Shown here: one piece after another, positions 14,989 to 24,244 of the stretch | Numbering within the stretch: position 1 is the stretch's first letter | Layout: every line of letters starts with the position of its first letter | Source of the DNA: GCA-2746235 sp049609225 | Lineage (GTDB): Bacteria > Planctomycetota > UBA1135 | DNA: 64,000 bases | Assembly: GCA_049609225.1 (NCBI GenBank) | Contig: JBMYYH010000001.1 | Location: 62,001-126,000, forward strand | Reading direction: 5' to 3' | Notes under the pieces: model-generated | What the model saw: only the letters and a program-made list of their open reading frames with translations | Told to the model about the DNA's origin: nothing | The model's database searches: none | Translations under genes and position numbers: made by a program

Positions 14989-16197
14989 ATGTACCACCGT
15001 CTCCTAGGCCTCGTCCTCATGCTTGGCATGGGCGCATGCGTCCAGCCCGCCAGCCATGCCGCGCCGAAACAGCCGGATATCCCCAAGACCCAAGTCTATG
15101 TCTTGGGCATGCTGCACGACCGTCATCATGACAGCGATTCATGGGGTCTGAAGCAGGTACGTGAGACGATCCAGAATCTGGACCCGGATGTGGTTTGCGT
15201 GGAGATTCCACCGGATCGTTGGCCGGCTGCGCAGGCGCTTTGGACTGCGGAGCAACGGATCGAAGACGATCGCATTCTCAAGTTCCCGGAGTATGTCGAG
15301 GTGTTGATGCCGCTCATGAACACCATGGACTTTGAAGTCGAACCTTGCGCTGCATGGTCTTCCTTCATGGCCGATGCCCGCAACGCCAAGCTCGATGCGT
15401 TCCGTTCCGAGGAGGAGTACGCCGAAGCGCATGCGAGCTACAAGGCCGATACCGCATGGGTCCGCGCCTGGTCGGAAGCCACCGCTCCCGATTACGCCGA
15501 CGACAACCCCCTCTACCTCCACTCGCCGCAGTTCGACCTGCGCACCAAGTCCGAGCTTGGGCCTTATGCCTCGCATCTCACGCCGGTCATCGGGCGTCCT
15601 GGTGGTTGGACCTACATCAACGAATCGCACTACACCTTGATCGACATCGCGATTCGCAAGCATGCGGGCAAGCGCATCCTCGTCACCTTCGGTGCAGGAC
15701 ATAAGCATTGGTTCCTTGAGCAACTGCGTTATCGCGACGATGTGGAGTTGATGGATGTCCGCCCCTATCTCGCCACTGGTGAGGAATACGCCCCAAGCCC
15801 CGAGAGTGCCGTGCGCGACGCCTTCCTCGATGGCATCGACCTGCTGCAGGTGTGGTGGGCGATCGAGCGTGGCGATTCGAGCTTGGCGTGGGAGCGTTTA
15901 CAGGAACGTCTGCGCTTGGAGGATCAGGATGCCTTCTTTGCGGAGCTGCGGAGCAACAAAGGACGTCACGAAGACGAGTTCCGCGATGGGCCTTTCCTTG
16001 GCGCGATCGAGTTCGCGGGGAATATCGGCCCGGCATGGCGTCTGCGCGTGGCAGTGAAGCGTTTGGGTGAGGTAGGTGCGGATTCCGAATGGATCGAGGC
16101 CGTGCTGTTACCGGATGCATCGGTTCCTGGCGGATATGCCTGGCTGGAACTGAACTTGCCGGATTGGTTGCGCTCTTGGGAGATGCGTCAGCAATGA
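14989..16197 (+). CDS. TraB/TIKI-like lipoprotein
   Basis: A 402-residue lipoprotein (lipobox LGMGAC, cysteine 17). The motifs resemble the TIKI/TraB/GumN superfamily: VYVLGMLHDRHH near residue 40, VCVEIPPDRW near 72 and VTFGAGHKHWFLEQL near 230. In this superfamily the His and Glu residues form a putative metal-dependent protease site. The C-terminal 120 residues are a separate domain with no match that I recognise. It overlaps the patatin gene in an ATGA junction, so they are likely co-translated. Confidence 0.7.
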   Translation: MYHRLLGLVLMLGMGACVQPASHAAPKQPDIPKTQVYVLGMLHDRHHDSDSWGLKQVRETIQNLDPDVVCVEIPPDRWPAAQALWTAEQRIEDDRILKFPEYVEVLMPLMNTMDFEVEPCAAWSSFMADARNAKLDAFRSEEEYAEAHASYKADTAWVRAWSEATAPDYADDNPLYLHSPQFDLRTKSELGPYASHLTPVIGRPGGWTYINESHYTLIDIAIRKHAGKRILVTFGAGHKHWFLEQLRYRDDVELMDVRPYLATGEEYAPSPESAVRDAFLDGIDLLQVWWAIERGDSSLAWERLQERLRLEDQDAFFAELRSNKGRHEDEFRDGPFLGAIEFAGNIGPAWRLRVAVKRLGEVGADSEWIEAVLLPDASVPGGYAWLELNLPDWLRSWEMRQQ

Positions 16198-17135
16198 GTT
16201 CCAAGAACCTCGAGGTCGTTCTCGCCTTGGGCGGAGGTGCCGCGCGCGGATTGGCGCACATCGGCATCATTCGCGTCCTTGAGGAACATGGTGTCCGGGT
16301 GCGCGGTATTGCCGGCACCAGCATCGGCGCCATCGTCGGAGGTATGCATGCCGCCGGACGCTTGGAGCATTACGAGGGTTTCATCCGTCAGATGGATGCC
16401 AAGGGCATGTTGCGCATGCTCGATCCGGTCATTCCGCGCTCGGGCCTGCTCGGTGGAAGCCGCGTAGTGAAGCGTTTGCATGAGTTTCTGGGTGGCGTCC
16501 GCATCGAGGAATTGCGCCTGCCCTTCTGCGCGATCGCTACCGACTTGGAGAGTGGCGCCGAGGTGGTGTTGGATGCGGGCTGCATCGTCGAAGCGATCCG
16601 TGCCAGCTTCGCCATTCCTGGAGTGTTCACTCCCCAGAAGGTCGATGGCTATTGGCTGGTCGACGGCGGCGTGAGCACACCGGTACCGATCCGTGCCGCG
16701 CGCGAGATGCACCCGAATCTACCGGTCATCGCGGTGAACCTGAACAACATCGACATGGTGTTCGAGGAGAAGGATCGCGAACTCGCGCCTTCCGATTCGG
16801 AAGAGGCGCGTGAGATCGGTCGCATCGAGCGCCTGCTCCGACGCATGGGTGCCGACCAGGACAAACGACCTGGCCTGCTTTCCTCCATCTCGGATTCCTT
16901 AACGCACATGGAACACCGCATCTCACGGTTCCAGATCGCGGCGGAGGATCCCGAGTTGTTGTTGGAGCCCGCAGTCTTCGGTGTTGGCCTATTCGACTTC
17001 CACCGCGCTGATCCGATCATATCCGCGGGCGAGACCTGCGCGCGCCAAGCGATCGAAAGTGGCGAGATCGATCACCTCATCGCGAAGGCGCAACGCAAAC
17101 GCCTGCATGGCGATCGCGGCGACCGACGTCGGTAA
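16194..17135 (+). CDS. Patatin-like phospholipase (RssA-like)
   Basis: A 313-residue patatin family protein with oxyanion loop GGGAARG (about 13-19), nucleophile motif GTSIG (about 42-46) and catalytic dyad Asp in DGG (about 160). Such enzymes are serine acylhydrolases acting on lipids, cytoplasmic or membrane-associated. The C-terminal 120 residues are helical. The start overlaps the upstream gene stop (ATGA). The end is three bases from the convergent adenosyltransferase gene. Confidence 0.92.
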   Translation: MSSKNLEVVLALGGGAARGLAHIGIIRVLEEHGVRVRGIAGTSIGAIVGGMHAAGRLEHYEGFIRQMDAKGMLRMLDPVIPRSGLLGGSRVVKRLHEFLGGVRIEELRLPFCAIATDLESGAEVVLDAGCIVEAIRASFAIPGVFTPQKVDGYWLVDGGVSTPVPIRAAREMHPNLPVIAVNLNNIDMVFEEKDRELAPSDSEEAREIGRIERLLRRMGADQDKRPGLLSSISDSLTHMEHRISRFQIAAEDPELLLEPAVFGVGLFDFHRADPIISAGETCARQAIESGEIDHLIAKAQRKRLHGDRGDRRR

Positions 17136-17138
17136 GGC

Positions 17139-17720
17139 TCAAGACTCGTCTTTGGGTACCGCGCTCGCTGCGGTCCACGGCACATCCGTTTCGCCGGCCA
17201 CCTTGTTGGCATAACGCGCGAACACGAAGAGCCAATCGGACAGTCGGTTGAGGTAGGCGAGGTGTTCCGCCACCACGGCATCCTGTTCCAGTTGCGCCAG
17301 AGCAGTCACGGCACGTTCCGCCCGACGGCAGACACTACGCGCCACATGCAAGCGCGAAGCCAACTCATTGCCTCCAGGGAGGATGAAATTGGCCAGTGGG
17401 TCGAGGGCTTCTTCCCAAGCGTCGATCTCGGATTCCAGCTCGGGAATCGCTTGCTCTGGCCAGGCGGGCAGATGGCTACGCGTGGAAGCGGAAGCATCGG
17501 CGGGCGTGGCGAGCCATGATCCGATCGAGAACAACAGGGATTGCACTCGATGCAAGCGGGCGATCTCCGTGCCGGCTGCGGGCACGGCGCACCAGCCGAG
17601 CACTGAGTTCAACTCGTCGATTTCACCATAGGCAGCGATCCGCGGGGCATCCTTGCCGACGCGTGCACCACCGAAGAGGCCGGTCTGCCCCTCATCACCC
17701 CCACGTGTGTAGATGCGCAT
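17139..17720 (-). CDS. Cob(I)alamin adenosyltransferase, PduO type
   Basis: A 193-residue PduO-type ATP:cob(I)alamin adenosyltransferase, which forms adenosylcobalamin. The signatures are TRGGDEGQTGLFGG (1-18), YGEIDELNSVLG (31-42), FILPGG (about 112-117), RSVCRRAERAV (about 128-138) and YLNRLSDWLFVFARY (about 155-169). The five-helix bundle length is normal. It sits alone between a convergent patatin gene and the zincin-like genes on its own strand, so no cobalamin-dependent enzyme is adjacent. Confidence 0.95.
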   Translation of the reverse strand: MRIYTRGGDEGQTGLFGGARVGKDAPRIAAYGEIDELNSVLGWCAVPAAGTEIARLHRVQSLLFSIGSWLATPADASASTRSHLPAWPEQAIPELESEIDAWEEALDPLANFILPGGNELASRLHVARSVCRRAERAVTALAQLEQDAVVAEHLAYLNRLSDWLFVFARYANKVAGETDVPWTAASAVPKDES

Positions 17721-17741
17721 GGGAAGAGGATACCCGCCCCC

Positions 17742-19985
17742 TTACTTGCCGCGGAGGCTCTTGATGTGATCGCGGAAGCGTCGCTCGAGGTCGGTCATGT
17801 CGACATCCGCGAGGACTTCTTCCAGGACCTTGCCGCTGGAAGGAGAATCGGCGAATCCCTGGAACAGGGCATCGAAGAGTTGCTTCTCCTCGCGACCGGA
17901 GTTGCGCAGGAAATGCACGAAACCCCAACCTTGCGCATAGTGCAGCGAGACATCGCCGCGGTAGAAGGCGCCGGCAGGCATGTTGAGGAAGTGCCGCAAC
18001 GGAATCGATTTCTGCAGCAGCATCTCCACGTGGTTCGGGTTGACCTGCCCTTCGGTGAACTTGCCGTTGACGGTCTCGTAGAGCTCGAAGTATTCGGCCA
18101 TGCCCTCGTTGAACCAACGTGGAGTTTCCGGAGCAATCTGGTCGAGGTATTGGTGGAAACCCTCATGCACGATGGTGCGCATCATGGATTCCCGCGATGG
18201 CACGTTCCAGATCAGCAGCTGCTTCAAGAACGGGCTGAACAGGCCCGCAGTATTCTCGCGCGAAGAGCCGAAGGAATCACTGGCGTAGCGGTGATAGCTC
18301 GCCTCGCCCGAGAACAGGAACACGCGGAACTTGTTCTTCTCCAGGCCCTTCACCTTGGCCAGGTGGATGGAGTAACTGTTGTAAGCACTCTCCAACATGC
18401 GCGCGGCTTCCTTGCAGATGTCCTTACTGATGTCGGACTGAACATCGTAGTAGCGGGACTCGTGGCGATGGGTTTTCGGCCAGTGCGGTCCGGAGACGGC
18501 CTTATCCAAACGCGCCTGAAGAGCTTCGCCTTCCTTGCCGAGTAGCCCATCGGCTCGCGCTTCCTTCACCAGACGTTGCGCGACTTCCAACTTCTGGTCG
18601 AGGATCTCGACATCCACCAGGCTCTCGACGACGGCGCCGGATTGCGGCCAGCGCTTGCGTGCATCTTCCAACATGGTGCGCGCCTCATCCAGATTCCGCA
18701 GGCGTGCCAACAACATCGCTTGCATCAAGATCGTCGGCTGGTGATCCGGATCCACAGCCAGCACCTTCCTGCCCGCGGCGGCGGCGTCTTCCAGCAGGCC
18801 ATACTGACGGAATACAAACAGGTTCAGGAAGTCCGCGACGACCTGTTCATAATCCCCTTCGACCACGCCTTCCCGGATCTCACCCTGCGCTTCTTCCAGG
18901 TCGATATCTCCAGCCAGGAAGTCGATCAGGATGTCTTCCGCGATCCCTTCGCTGACGCCATCCAACTCCTCTCCCGGAAACAGGTGAAAGTTCGTTGGTC
19001 CGGATGCATCCGCAACCCGACTGCCAGAAGAAGCCCGGCCACGCAGGGAGCCATCGGTCTCGCCTGCTTCTTCATCGTCAGCTGTTTCGTCTTCGAACTC
19101 CATCTCCTCGAACAACCACTCCGGTAGATGTTTACTGGCGTCGTAGCTCGTTTCGAACTCGGTGCGACGATTCTGCATGACCGCATCGATCTTGCCGGCG
19201 ACCCAACTCGGTTCGATCTCGGCCTTGAGGGTGATCTCAAGGGATTCCCGCTCGAAGTCATCGAGGCCGTAGAAGGCGAGGCGACCGTATTCCCCCTTCT
19301 GACGTTTGCAGTCCATCAGCTTCTTCTTATCCGCCTTCACCGTGACCTTGTTGTTCTTGACCTCGATCAGGATCTTGAACGGCTTGTTCAGCTTCATCGG
19401 CTGCTTCTCGGAAGTATCCAAGAACTCTGAGCTGCGCTCATCCTTGCGCAGAGCGATGGTCGGCAGGTGCCCATCATCCCCCATGGAGATGATGAGGCAC
19501 TGCTCGGTACCCCACCCCGTGACCACGGAAACGGGATTGCTCGTCGGGTAGTGATCCCCGGTCAACTCGATGGTGTATTGCCCCATCATGGTCACAGGCA
19601 AGTTGAAGATATCGCCACTCGGCTCCCAATCGGAGAGGGAATCCTGGTCCCACTGGATCTCGATCTTGCCCTTCTCGGCATCGTATTTCTTCACCTTGCC
19701 AGCGAGGACGTCATCCGCATCCGGCGCTTCATATTCCTGAAACAATGCGATGCGCTCCATGTCCTGCAGGATGCGTTGCTTCTCGACATAGACATAACGC
19801 TGCTTTTCGTGCTCCCCGAGAAGCTTGACCAGGGCGTTCGAGGCTTTGCCCCACTGACCCTTATCCATCGCACGCTCGACGGATGCCATGCCTTTCTCAA
19901 AGGCTGCGGAATCCTGCGCATGAAGATCGGAGGCCCCCGCCAGCATTGCGGCGGAGAGGAGAAGTGTTACCAGGGTTTGTTTCAT
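17742..19985 (-). CDS. Secreted zinc-peptidase-like protein (DUF1570-like) with helical repeats
   Basis: A 747-residue protein with a signal peptide (MKQTLVTLLLSAAMLAGASDLHAQ). An N-terminal beta-rich domain of about 250 residues resembles DUF1080/LamG-like sandwiches. An acidic linker, TPR-like helices (about 360-500) and a C-terminal gluzincin domain follow. The zinc motif HEGFH is at 607-611, with a likely third ligand in FNEGMAEYF (Glu 627). Planctomycetes encode many DUF1570 proteins of this kind; substrates are unknown. It overlaps the upstream paralogue by four bases. Confidence 0.82.
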   Translation of the reverse strand: MKQTLVTLLLSAAMLAGASDLHAQDSAAFEKGMASVERAMDKGQWGKASNALVKLLGEHEKQRYVYVEKQRILQDMERIALFQEYEAPDADDVLAGKVKKYDAEKGKIEIQWDQDSLSDWEPSGDIFNLPVTMMGQYTIELTGDHYPTSNPVSVVTGWGTEQCLIISMGDDGHLPTIALRKDERSSEFLDTSEKQPMKLNKPFKILIEVKNNKVTVKADKKKLMDCKRQKGEYGRLAFYGLDDFERESLEITLKAEIEPSWVAGKIDAVMQNRRTEFETSYDASKHLPEWLFEEMEFEDETADDEEAGETDGSLRGRASSGSRVADASGPTNFHLFPGEELDGVSEGIAEDILIDFLAGDIDLEEAQGEIREGVVEGDYEQVVADFLNLFVFRQYGLLEDAAAAGRKVLAVDPDHQPTILMQAMLLARLRNLDEARTMLEDARKRWPQSGAVVESLVDVEILDQKLEVAQRLVKEARADGLLGKEGEALQARLDKAVSGPHWPKTHRHESRYYDVQSDISKDICKEAARMLESAYNSYSIHLAKVKGLEKNKFRVFLFSGEASYHRYASDSFGSSRENTAGLFSPFLKQLLIWNVPSRESMMRTIVHEGFHQYLDQIAPETPRWFNEGMAEYFELYETVNGKFTEGQVNPNHVEMLLQKSIPLRHFLNMPAGAFYRGDVSLHYAQGWGFVHFLRNSGREEKQLFDALFQGFADSPSSGKVLEEVLADVDMTDLERRFRDHIKSLRGK

Positions 19986-22171
19986 TTCACTTTCAACTTG
20001 GCCATCTCACCGATCACGAAGTGGTAGGCGCGATCGAGGTTGCCACCACCTTCGGTGCGGTCCAGGAGTGCGTCGACGGATTCGGTCCAGCTGAGGCCGG
20101 TGCGTGGTCCGTTGATCAAGGCATCCATGGCGTCGTAATCCATGGCATCGCCGATCACCATGAGGATGAAGCTCAAGGCCCAAGCCTGAGACGCCATATC
20201 ACGGTCGGTTTCCAGGGTGTAATAGAGCCGGTCGGTCATGCGCAGCATCACCGTCATCGGGATGAGTTCCTCATTCAAGCAGACCTTCACCATGCGCATG
20301 GCTTCAGGTGACAAGGTCTCAAGATCCATGTCCGGGCGCAGGCTGCGGTCCGCCACGATGGCAGCAAGGCCGACGCCACCCCAGACCGGGTACTCATGAT
20401 GGATGCGCTTGCCGACGTGAATCATGGTCTCGCGGCGTAGCGAATCGTGGAAAATCTCGGTCACCGGATGGAGCCATGCGACGACGGCATCCAGTTGCCC
20501 GCAGTAAAAACCCGCTGCCGATGGATTCGCCGTGGGCAGCAGCTCGAAGGCGAACTCTTCGTAATCCCAGCGATCGGCGAACAAGTAGATGTTCAGCGGT
20601 TCATCCTTATGAATCGTTCCTTCCGGTAGGAAGGATGCAGCGCGACCCACTTCGCGGGCGATCCAATCGCCCACTTCCTCCGCGGCATCCCGACCGACAT
20701 CCGTCTTCATGGCGATGCGCGGGAAGGTCTTCTCCTTCATCTTGGACCCCTGCGGCCCTTCCTGCAGTTGAAGGATGGCATTGCAACGCGCAACGAGATC
20801 TTCCGGTAGCTTGCCCTCCTCCAGGTAAGCCGGGACATCGTCGGCCATGCCCAAATCCATCAATAACAAGGTTGCATGCAGGATCGGCGAGGGATCTTCC
20901 GGATTCTCGAGGAAACGGTTGGTGGCCAGCTCCCAAGTATCGTCGCCGTTGTAGTCCATGCGGGCGCTCGCCTCGATCTGGACATTGCGACTGACAGAAT
21001 GTTGCGGATGATGCTGCAGCACATTGTTGGCATGGCCATAGGCGTAATCCCAATAACCACCCTCGAAAGCCACGATCATGGATGTGTATTCATTCCACAT
21101 CTGATTCCAGCCTTCCTGTTCTTCATCCACTTCCTGGATGTGGCTCAGGGTCAGGATGGGATGCAGCCTAGGCCGCGTCCAGTCGAGCATCTGTTGGACG
21201 CTTTCCCAAAGCTCCGGAATCTCTTCTTCCTCTCCGATGCCAGGCGGGACGTAGTCCTCCAGCGCCATCCGCGCAGCGGAAAGATGCGCATGCGACCAAC
21301 TCGGCATGTACTCGTGCAGATTCACGCGCGCGCGGAACCGCAGGAGCTGACGTCTACGGTTCTCCTCCTTCAAGTCGCCGACTTGTTCGGGATTCAAACT
21401 GCCATGGTACACCACACCAAGCAATCGATTGCGCTCCAAACCGCTTACGGAAAGGAAGCCCAAAGCCGCCTTGCCAGGCTTGAAGGTGGCGAATCTCTTT
21501 TTGCCCATGAACAACTGCACCGAACTGCCCTTGCCTTCAATCGAAAGGTCGACCTTCTTACCCGGCACCGGCAGCTTCTTATCTTCGCGCAGCAACAACT
21601 CGCGCTTATCCCCGACCACGCTGTAGACCCGTAAGGCTTGGCGATGCATGCCTTCCCGATCCAAGCCGCATTCCACTTCCAGCCGCCGACCCTCTAAGTT
21701 CTCCAACAGGAACTTGATTTGATCATCTTCCGGGTAGGCTTCCAGCTCTAGCGTGAAACGAAAGCGAGAATCCAGATCGACTGGGAATCGGAATCCCTCC
21801 TGATCGAACTGGAAGTCTTCAAGCTCCTCCTCGGTTTCCCAACGCAGTTTGTACTTACCGCCTTTCTCCTTATAGGACTCGACCTGCGCACTGAAAGGCG
21901 TAGGCGGTGCGGCATCACCGGAGCTCGGCTTAGCGCGTTCGGCGCGATCCACCAGGAACAAGGCCTGCGTCATCTCGCGCTGTACCGATCCCATGTGCAA
22001 CTTGATCTCTTCGGTGCCGGCATGATCGGCCAAGAGCTGTTCCATACGGGCGAGACTGCCAGCGCCATCTTCCGTGGCGATCAGTGCGCGGACCTCTTCC
22101 AGGTCCTGACGCAGGGTGGACCCCTCCTGCTGGAAGGGGATGGTGAAAAGAAGTGCAAGCGCAGAAAGCAT
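19982..22171 (-). CDS. Secreted paralogue of the zincin-like protein, lacking the zinc motif
   Basis: A 729-residue protein with the same overall plan as its neighbour: signal peptide (MLSALALLFTIPFQ), beta-sandwich-like N-terminal domain (ELEAYPEDDQIKFLLENLEGRR), acidic linker, TPR-like helices and a C-terminal zincin-like domain. Where the neighbour has HEGFH this one reads HVGKR (ETMIHVGKRIHHEYPVWGG), and the following NEGMAEYF reads GVGLAAIVA. Zinc ligands and the catalytic Glu are therefore gone. It is translationally coupled to the active-looking paralogue, which suggests a partner or regulatory role. Confidence 0.8.
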   Translation of the reverse strand: MLSALALLFTIPFQQEGSTLRQDLEEVRALIATEDGAGSLARMEQLLADHAGTEEIKLHMGSVQREMTQALFLVDRAERAKPSSGDAAPPTPFSAQVESYKEKGGKYKLRWETEEELEDFQFDQEGFRFPVDLDSRFRFTLELEAYPEDDQIKFLLENLEGRRLEVECGLDREGMHRQALRVYSVVGDKRELLLREDKKLPVPGKKVDLSIEGKGSSVQLFMGKKRFATFKPGKAALGFLSVSGLERNRLLGVVYHGSLNPEQVGDLKEENRRRQLLRFRARVNLHEYMPSWSHAHLSAARMALEDYVPPGIGEEEEIPELWESVQQMLDWTRPRLHPILTLSHIQEVDEEQEGWNQMWNEYTSMIVAFEGGYWDYAYGHANNVLQHHPQHSVSRNVQIEASARMDYNGDDTWELATNRFLENPEDPSPILHATLLLMDLGMADDVPAYLEEGKLPEDLVARCNAILQLQEGPQGSKMKEKTFPRIAMKTDVGRDAAEEVGDWIAREVGRAASFLPEGTIHKDEPLNIYLFADRWDYEEFAFELLPTANPSAAGFYCGQLDAVVAWLHPVTEIFHDSLRRETMIHVGKRIHHEYPVWGGVGLAAIVADRSLRPDMDLETLSPEAMRMVKVCLNEELIPMTVMLRMTDRLYYTLETDRDMASQAWALSFILMVIGDAMDYDAMDALINGPRTGLSWTESVDALLDRTEGGGNLDRAYHFVIGEMAKLKVK

Positions 22172-22243
22172 GAAAAAGACACCCGATAAAGTGGGTAGGA
22201 AAGGATAACAGCCTTTCGCAAATGCGCTGGCCAGAGTGCCTCA

Positions 22244-22279
22244 AAAACGAAACACCCCAACCGAGGTCGAGGTGCTTCA
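22244..22279 (-). terminator. Terminator of the peroxiredoxin gene
   Basis: On the minus strand a 9-bp stem with G-T pairs (22270-22278 with 22251-22259) is followed by CGTTTTT. It lies about 50 bases past the peroxiredoxin stop and before the zincin-like genes. Confidence 0.65.
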
Positions 22280-22329
22280 AGGGGAAAGGCAAGAGGCATC
22301 CCGTCGGACGCCCCAAGCTGACTGGAATC

Positions 22330-22929
22330 CTACAGGCTGTCTGCGTTCTCTGCCAGGTAAGAGGCGACACCTTCTTCCGAAGGAGTCATGCCGGCCTTAC
22401 CCGGAGCCCAACCGGCAGGGCAGACCTGGCCACTTTCCTCAAGGAACGCCATGGCATCCAGCAGACGCAGGATCTCATCCATGTTGCGTCCGAGTGGCAA
22501 GTTGTTGACCATCTCGACCATGACCATGCCATCCTTCCCGATCAGGAAGGTGCCACGCATCGCGAAGGTGGTCTCCTCATGGAGGACATCGTAGGCATTG
22601 GTCATGGAACGATCCTCGTCGCAGAGGAGCGGGTACTTGACCGGGCCGATGCCACCTTGGTCGATGGCGGTGTTACGCCAGTTGGCGTGGGATTCTGCGT
22701 CGTCAATGGAGACACCCAAGACCTGGGCGCCGCGCTTTTGGAACTCACCGATGCGGTGATCAAAAGCGATCAATTCAGACGGTCACACGAAGGTGAAATC
22801 CTTAGGGTAAAAGAAGAGGACGACGGGCTGGCCCTTGTAATCAGACAAGGAAACCTGCTTGGTCGAGCCGTCTTCCATGACCGCGGTAGCCGTGAAATCG
22901 GGCGCGGTTTTGTTGACGAGGACTGCCAT
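22330..22929 (-). CDS. Selenocysteine-containing 2-Cys peroxiredoxin (UGA read-through)
   Basis: The frame from ATG 22929 reads as an AhpC/TSA-type peroxiredoxin of 199 residues, interrupted only by a TGA at 22785-22783 (codon 49). The local sequence is YPKDFTFV-U-PSELIAF, so the TGA is exactly at the peroxidatic cysteine. The typical C-terminal resolving motif VCPAGW (C170) keeps its Cys. Sequence on both sides is fully conserved and has no other stops. TGA is an ordinary stop elsewhere in this window, so selenocysteine insertion is the best reading. The enzyme reduces peroxides with thioredoxin-type donors. A small hairpin follows the UGA. A single-base change or sequencing error is the alternative. 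Confidence 0.88.
22757..22772 (-). promoter_or_regulatory. Candidate bacterial SECIS hairpin of the peroxiredoxin mRNA
   Basis: Directly after the UGA, nucleotides 11-15 (TGATC) pair with 22-26 (GATCA) around a six-base loop GCTTTT that starts with G at nucleotide 16. This resembles the loose bacterial SECIS pattern (short upper stem, small loop beginning with G, about 16 or more bases from the UGA). A second, stronger 6-bp hairpin (TCACCG-CAT-CGGTGA) follows at nucleotides 24-38 and would compete with it. Confidence 0.4.
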
Positions 22930-22972
22930 GTTTATTTCTGGGATTGGGGACGGGCGAAGCCCGGGGAAGGCC

Positions 22973-23000
22973 ATTCTAGGAGGGGTCCCAGAAATCTCAA
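22973..23000 (-). promoter_or_regulatory. Possible promoter of the peroxiredoxin gene
   Basis: On the minus strand TTGAGA (23000-22995) and TAGAAT (22978-22973) are 16 bases apart, about 45 bases upstream of the start codon. Matches are good but the spacing is one base short of ideal. Confidence 0.35.
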
Positions 23001-23085
23001 TTTCGGGACGATTTCGTAGTAAATGCGACTCTCGGAAGGAATCCTCATAGGATGACAAACGATCGGCACGACACCCCCCCACTCT

Positions 23086-24234
23086 ATGAGACTCCAGAAG
23101 CATCCTGACCTCCTAGCTCATTCCGAGCACCGCCATGCCACTTGGTTGGAGCTGTTCTTTGACCTCGTTTTCGTTGCTGCTATCAGCGTGGTGACCCACA
23201 ACCTCCTGGCTGTCCACGACGGGCATCTCGAACATGGACATGCCTGGCTATTTCCCCAGGAACTCATCCCCATCTGGTGGGTGTGGGCTTCCCAAACCCT
23301 CTTCGCCAATCGTTTCGACACCGACGGCCACCATCACCGCCTGGCCAATCTCATAATTATGCTGTTGGTGGCGACCATAGCCACCCTTCTTGGGGGCGCC
23401 TGGGCTCAAGAGACGGGAATGTTCCTGGCCTTCTACATCTCGGTGCGGATGATTTTGGCTTGGCTTTATCGACAAGCCTCAGAGCATCAGGCCGTGTGTA
23501 AACCATTCGCACGTAAGATGAGTTTGGCAGTTGTCCTGGGCACCGCGATTTCCGCTACAGCGTTATTTCCTTCCTCACCGTGGCGTGAAATTTTATTCCT
23601 CTCAGGAATCGCATTTGAGATGATTTGTGTTGCACTTTGGAGTAAGGATAAAGATGCGCCAGAGGTCGACCGAGAACACCTCATCGAGCGCACCGGTTTG
23701 TTGTCCATTATTTTGCTCGGCGAGTCGGTCCTTAACTTGGTTTCGGCCCTGCGCAATTACAATTGGACGCCGTGGAGCCTGTCCGCTGGCCTTTCCGGGT
23801 TCATTATGCTGGGCAGCATTTGGTGGATTTATTTCGACAGCTTCAACCGACTCGGACAGGCCAAGCGACTGCGCAATGGCCTGGTGGTGCTGTATTCGCA
23901 CGCGTTGTTCATCATGGGACTCGGCATTCTTGCCAGCCTGATCGCTCACGCTGTGCGCAGCGACATCGTCATGACCGACTATCGCGTACTCGCAATCGGT
24001 GGCATGACTTTGCTATATCTGGGGAAGCAGATTCAGTACTACGTAGCCTTCCCGCCCTATCGCCGGAATATCCTCATCAACACGTCAGTCTGCATCGGCA
24101 TCACTGCGGGCTCTGCGTTTTTACCTCGCCCTGAAATGGCCCTGATGGGCGCAACATGTGGACTCCTGTTCTGCGTTTTCAGCAGTGTCCGCTGGACCCT
24201 GAGCAAAGACGTTTCGGCGTACTTGAAGGGTTAG
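23086..24234 (+). CDS. ltrA: Low temperature requirement protein A family membrane protein
   Basis: A 382-residue integral membrane protein of the LtrA family with about nine to eleven TM segments. The N-terminal signature WLELFFDLVFVAAI (residues 20-33) is diagnostic. WVWASQTLFANRFDTDG, ERTGLLSIILLGES and WWIYFDS also match the family. The biochemical role of LtrA is not known; the Listeria member was found through cold-sensitive growth. It is divergent from the peroxiredoxin gene and sits between the two UGA-containing genes. No Shine-Dalgarno sequence precedes the ATG. Confidence 0.9.
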   Translation: MRLQKHPDLLAHSEHRHATWLELFFDLVFVAAISVVTHNLLAVHDGHLEHGHAWLFPQELIPIWWVWASQTLFANRFDTDGHHHRLANLIIMLLVATIATLLGGAWAQETGMFLAFYISVRMILAWLYRQASEHQAVCKPFARKMSLAVVLGTAISATALFPSSPWREILFLSGIAFEMICVALWSKDKDAPEVDREHLIERTGLLSIILLGESVLNLVSALRNYNWTPWSLSAGLSGFIMLGSIWWIYFDSFNRLGQAKRLRNGLVVLYSHALFIMGLGILASLIAHAVRSDIVMTDYRVLAIGGMTLLYLGKQIQYYVAFPPYRRNILINTSVCIGITAGSAFLPRPEMALMGATCGLLFCVFSSVRWTLSKDVSAYLKG

Positions 24235-24244
24235 ACTCGTAAGC

